This document shows, in pieces, positions 5,920 through 7,652 of a stretch of DNA of 7,652 bases; positions within the stretch are counted from its first letter, which is position 1; each line of letters opens with the position of its first letter. The stretch is from Pseudomonadota bacterium (GTDB lineage: Bacteria; BMS3Abin14), in assembly GCA_003229755.1 (NCBI GenBank), contig QIFJ01000260.1:1-7652 (forward strand), given 5' to 3'. The translations under genes were made by a program, and so were the position numbers. The notes beneath the pieces are model-generated. The model was not told the origin of the DNA. It worked only from the letters and a program-made list of their open reading frames with translations, and did not search any database.

Positions 5920-6510
5920 TCACTTCCCCTTCCGGATGCTGGGAAACCTGAAGAGTTTTTTCCTCTCAATGGGAAGAATACCGGGGGAGCTGACCATGCG
6001 CAGGTCCTCCACGGTATAGAAGGCCTTCGGATTGTATGTCTTTATCGTCTCCACGACCCCCGGCAGAAGCTTTCGCTTTACTACCGTAAACAGAACCTTC
6101 ACAGGGCCTCGTCCTCCCTGGGCGTCTACGGAGGTGACTATAAAGTTCTCATCCCTGAGGTGCTGCTCAAGTTCAGTCGCTTCCCGCTGGGTTATTATCC
6201 TCACTATCAGGTATCCAAGGGCGATACGACTCTCGATGGTGATACCAATGAATGTGCCCGCCGCGAATCCTCCTGCGTAGGCAAAATAGTTAACGAAGTT
6301 GGTGAGATTGGCCATGATCTGGCCCAGGGCGAACAGCCAGATAAGTATCTCCACAAAGCCAGCGCATGCAGCTATAACGCGCAATCCTCTGGAAACGAAG
6401 ATGATCCGCATCGTCCCCAGCGTGACATCGGTGATCCGTGCGAGGAAGATCAGCAGGGGAAGCACTACAATTGCGAATAACTGTGAATCCAGAAAAGTGA
6501 CCTCTGACAC
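5920..6510 (-). CDS. UPF0316-type membrane protein (DUF5698 + DUF2179)
   Basis: This 196-aa integral membrane protein of unknown function belongs by pattern to the UPF0316 family. Three hydrophobic segments lie at about residues 11-31, 43-66 and 73-93. The first leads into ARITDVTLGTMRIIFVSRG, a typical conserved stretch of the N-terminal domain (DUF5698). A soluble C-terminal α/β domain (about 105-172) with ENFIVTSVDAQGGRGPVKVLF and NPKAFYTVEDL matches DUF2179, which also occurs in YitT-like transporters. The start is GTG at 6508-6510, supported by AGGAG at 6517-6521 with a 6-nt spacer. A possible -10 (TATTAT on the - strand, 6534-6539) lies upstream, but no good -35 was seen. It is transcribed towards the unknown 188-aa gene and appears monocistronic. 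Family identity is confident; role is unknown. Confidence 0.88.
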   Translation of the reverse strand: MSEVTFLDSQLFAIVVLPLLIFLARITDVTLGTMRIIFVSRGLRVIAACAGFVEILIWLFALGQIMANLTNFVNYFAYAGGFAAGTFIGITIESRIALGYLIVRIITQREATELEQHLRDENFIVTSVDAQGGRGPVKVLFTVVKRKLLPGVVETIKTYNPKAFYTVEDLRMVSSPGILPIERKKLFRFPSIRKGK

Positions 6511-6516
6511 GTCTTA

Positions 6517-6521
6517 CTCCT
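6517..6521 (-). promoter_or_regulatory. Ribosome binding site fixing the GTG start of the UPF0316 gene
   Basis: AGGAG on the - strand lies six bases before the GTG at 6508-6510, preceded by an A-tract. No ATG is better placed, so the site decides the start. Confidence 0.75.
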
Positions 6522-6585
6522 TTTTTTGCTGAAATAATACGACGCTTCCTTTATCACAGAGTAATTGAAAGGGGAAGGGAATTGG

Positions 6586-6747
6586 GGTTCTTCTCCCAAT
6601 TAGTTGGTGATAAATATATAATAAACGGGTTCAGGTAAAAGGCCCTTCGCCTTCGCAACCCCCTTGAGCTTCGCTTCAGGGCCTTTTACCTGAACCCTGG
6701 ATGAATACACTGTACCGAAATTCCACCAACTAATTTGGAGAAGAACC
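6586..6747. mobile_element. Element B, copy 1: 162-bp inverted-repeat (MITE-like) element
   Basis: The left end (6586-6609, starting GGTTCTTCTCC) and right end (6723-6747) are inverted repeats differing at one of 24 bases. Inside is a perfect 19-bp stem, GGGTTCAGGTAAAAGGCCC at 6627-6645 against 6679-6697, with a 33-nt loop (6646-6678). The left spacer is very AT-rich (6610-6626). A second copy of the same length lies at 7481-7642. No protein is encoded, and no clear target-site duplication was found. It looks like a small non-autonomous mobile element; mobility is inferred. It sits in a 528-bp spacer (6511-7038) without any gene. Confidence 0.7.
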
Positions 6748-6751
6748 GATA

Positions 6752-6786
6752 TTGGAATTGGAAGTTTGAGATTGGAAATTGAGTTA
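6752..6786. repeat. Degenerate seven-base-period array (TGGAAAT type)
   Basis: In-phase 7-mers read TTGGAAT, TGGAAGT, TTGAGAT, TGGAAAT and TGAGTTA. They are the same family as those at 4379-4412. The array begins four bases after the end of element B1. The base string GATATTGGAA that starts it is also found after B2 at the window edge. Confidence 0.5.
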
Positions 6787-6831
6787 CAGGCGCTGAGTGT
6801 TAGGGTGGAATTTCGATAAATGTACTCTGAA

Positions 6832-6909
6832 GGCCGGGCTTTTGGGTGTAATCACTCGCCTTCGCAACCCCCTTTGAGCTTCGCTTCGTGATTCACCAAA
6901 ACCCCGGCT
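6832..6909. repeat. Palindromic element A, copy 2 (78 bp)
   Basis: The element matches copy 1 (4413-4490) at 75 of 78 bases, with the same imperfect inverted arms and a loop at 6856-6887 containing CTTCGCAACCCCC and GAGCTTCGCTTC. That loop differs from the loop of element B1 by a single T, although the flanking stems are unrelated. It lies 130 bp before the lipoprotein start. Confidence 0.75.
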
Positions 6910-6978
6910 TGATATAATTTTTCATTCATTTATTCTAGAATGGTTAAGAGAAGGGTCTGGGCCACCTGAGATCCTGTC

Positions 6979-7006
6979 TTGATTTGGGGGTTTAGAGCAC
7001 TCTAAT
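6979..7006 (+). promoter_or_regulatory. Candidate sigma70-type promoter for the lipoprotein gene
   Basis: TTGATT (6979-6984, four of six consensus bases) and TCTAAT (7001-7006, five of six) are separated by 16 bp. Transcription would begin near 7013 and give a leader of about 26 nt. This is inferred from sequence alone. Confidence 0.35.
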
Positions 7007-7038
7007 ACATGGAAAGTGGGGAAAAGCGAGACCGTGAA

Positions 7039-7473
7039 ATGAAAAAGATATCTGTCAGAAACGTCTCCCTGATCTTATTGATAGCCGTCATGGCCATTTT
7101 TCTGGGCTGCGGGAACAGCGGTCAGAGCAGCAACAGCAACCCTGTTGTCGAGGCGCTCCGGGGTAAGGACAAGGCAACCCTTCAGGCAGCGGCCGCCAAT
7201 GTCCGAACTGTGAAGTCCGCCCTCATTGGATATCAGGCGCAATCGTCAGACGGCCTGTACCCTCGAACCTTTGATATCTATGGGTACGATGACCTGAGAA
7301 AGCTTCTACCGCAGGCCAATCTTCCACTCTCCATGGATGCCCTTAAATGGGACCCGACTGCCGGTATCCAGTTTGATTCTGACGGGACCACCTTCTCCTT
7401 TTCCGTAACGGCGCTGACATCGAACAAGGAGACCATCACCGCTACGCCGCAAGAAGTTACTATTAACAGGTAG
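7039..7473 (+). CDS. Small lipoprotein with pseudopilin-like mature domain
   Basis: The protein has 144 aa from ATG 7039. That start gives a typical MKK signal sequence, a hydrophobic run (about 9-22) and a lipobox-like FLGC with Cys24 as the predicted lipidated residue. An upstream in-frame ATG at 7009 would overlap the candidate promoter and add a charged leader, so it is less likely. Shine-Dalgarno support is weak. After a Ser/Asn/Gly-rich linker (25-34) comes a helix (NVRTVKSALIGYQAQSSDG) and then LYPRTFDIYGYDDLRKLLP. This resembles the soluble part of GspG-like type II pseudopilins (helix, then G-YP-T), followed by β-rich segments such as TTFSFSVTAL. The resemblance is weak-to-moderate and the function is unknown. 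The gene is alone and flanked by direct copies of element B, with B2 only 7 bp after its stop. Confidence 0.75.
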   Translation: MKKISVRNVSLILLIAVMAIFLGCGNSGQSSNSNPVVEALRGKDKATLQAAAANVRTVKSALIGYQAQSSDGLYPRTFDIYGYDDLRKLLPQANLPLSMDALKWDPTAGIQFDSDGTTFSFSVTALTSNKETITATPQEVTINR

Positions 7474-7480
7474 ATATTAT

Positions 7481-7642
7481 GGTTCATCTCCAAATTAGTT
7501 GGTGATTAATACATAATAACCGGGTTCCGTCAAAAGCCCCTTCGCCTTCCGAGCCCCTTTTAGCTTCGCTTCAGGGCCTTTTACCTGAACCCTGGATGAA
7601 TACACTGTACCGAAATTCCACCAACTAATTTGGAGAAGAACC
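7481..7642. mobile_element. Element B, copy 2: 162-bp inverted-repeat (MITE-like) element
   Basis: It has the same length and orientation as copy 1, with about 148 of 162 bases identical. Terminal inverted repeats are at 7481-7504 and 7618-7642. The left inner arm (7522-7540) has four mismatches against the right arm (7574-7592), so the inner stem is weaker than in B1. From about 7562 to the window end at 7652 the sequence is identical to the matching part of B1 and continues 10 bases past the terminal repeat. It starts just after the lipoprotein stop and may serve as its terminator. Confidence 0.7.
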
Positions 7643-7652
7643 GATATTGGAA

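Noticed and set aside
7009..7038. Upstream ATG 7009 as the lipoprotein start
   Set aside because: It sits right next to the candidate -10, lacks a ribosome binding site and would put a charged leader before a normal MKK signal peptide.
6586..7642. Elements A and B as integron attC sites flanking a cassette
   Set aside because: The ends do not fit the RYYYAAC/GTTRRRY core-site pattern, there is no integrase, and the shared part is the loop rather than the ends.

Overview
The window comes from a bacterial chromosome of medium-high GC. The signal-peptide proteins, the lipoprotein and the gene content suggest a Gram-negative organism, perhaps a Desulfobacterota/Deltaproteobacteria-like lineage. 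That placement is inferred from style only; no rRNA or other marker gene is present.

Region 1 (1-3968) is the distal part of a tryptophan biosynthesis operon in the order trpD (3' part only)-trpC-trpF-trpB-trpA, all on the + strand. The genes are very tightly packed. trpD/trpC meet at GTGA, trpC/trpF at ATGA, trpF/trpB overlap by 17 bases, and trpB/trpA meet at ATGA, so translation is probably coupled throughout. Together they convert anthranilate plus PRPP to tryptophan. Catalytic residues are visible in trpC, trpF, trpB and trpA. The 5' end of trpA appears to carry a one-base insertion: the expected coupled ATG at 3182 is out of frame with the enzyme, and the frame is open only from about 3195.

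Region 2 (3969-5919) holds three small genes separated by repeat-rich spacers: a 76-aa cytochrome b5-like heme protein, a 123-aa exported DM13-like protein, and a 188-aa protein I do not recognise. The spacers hold a probable terminator with two further hairpins, seven-base-period arrays, a 78-bp palindromic element (A1), a CTCTCCC/GGGAGAGG repeat and a REP-like hairpin with a perfect 27-bp stem directly before the unknown gene.

Region 3 (5920-7652) holds a UPF0316-type membrane protein on the - strand and a small lipoprotein with a pseudopilin-like mature domain on the + strand. The lipoprotein gene lies between two direct copies (B1, B2) of a 162-bp element with 24-25-bp terminal inverted repeats. 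A second copy of element A (A2) lies inside this interval.

The most notable observation is that elements A and B have unrelated stems but nearly the same 31-33-nt central loop. It looks as if one short loop module has been placed in the centre of different palindromes. I see no transposase, integrase or CRISPR in the window.
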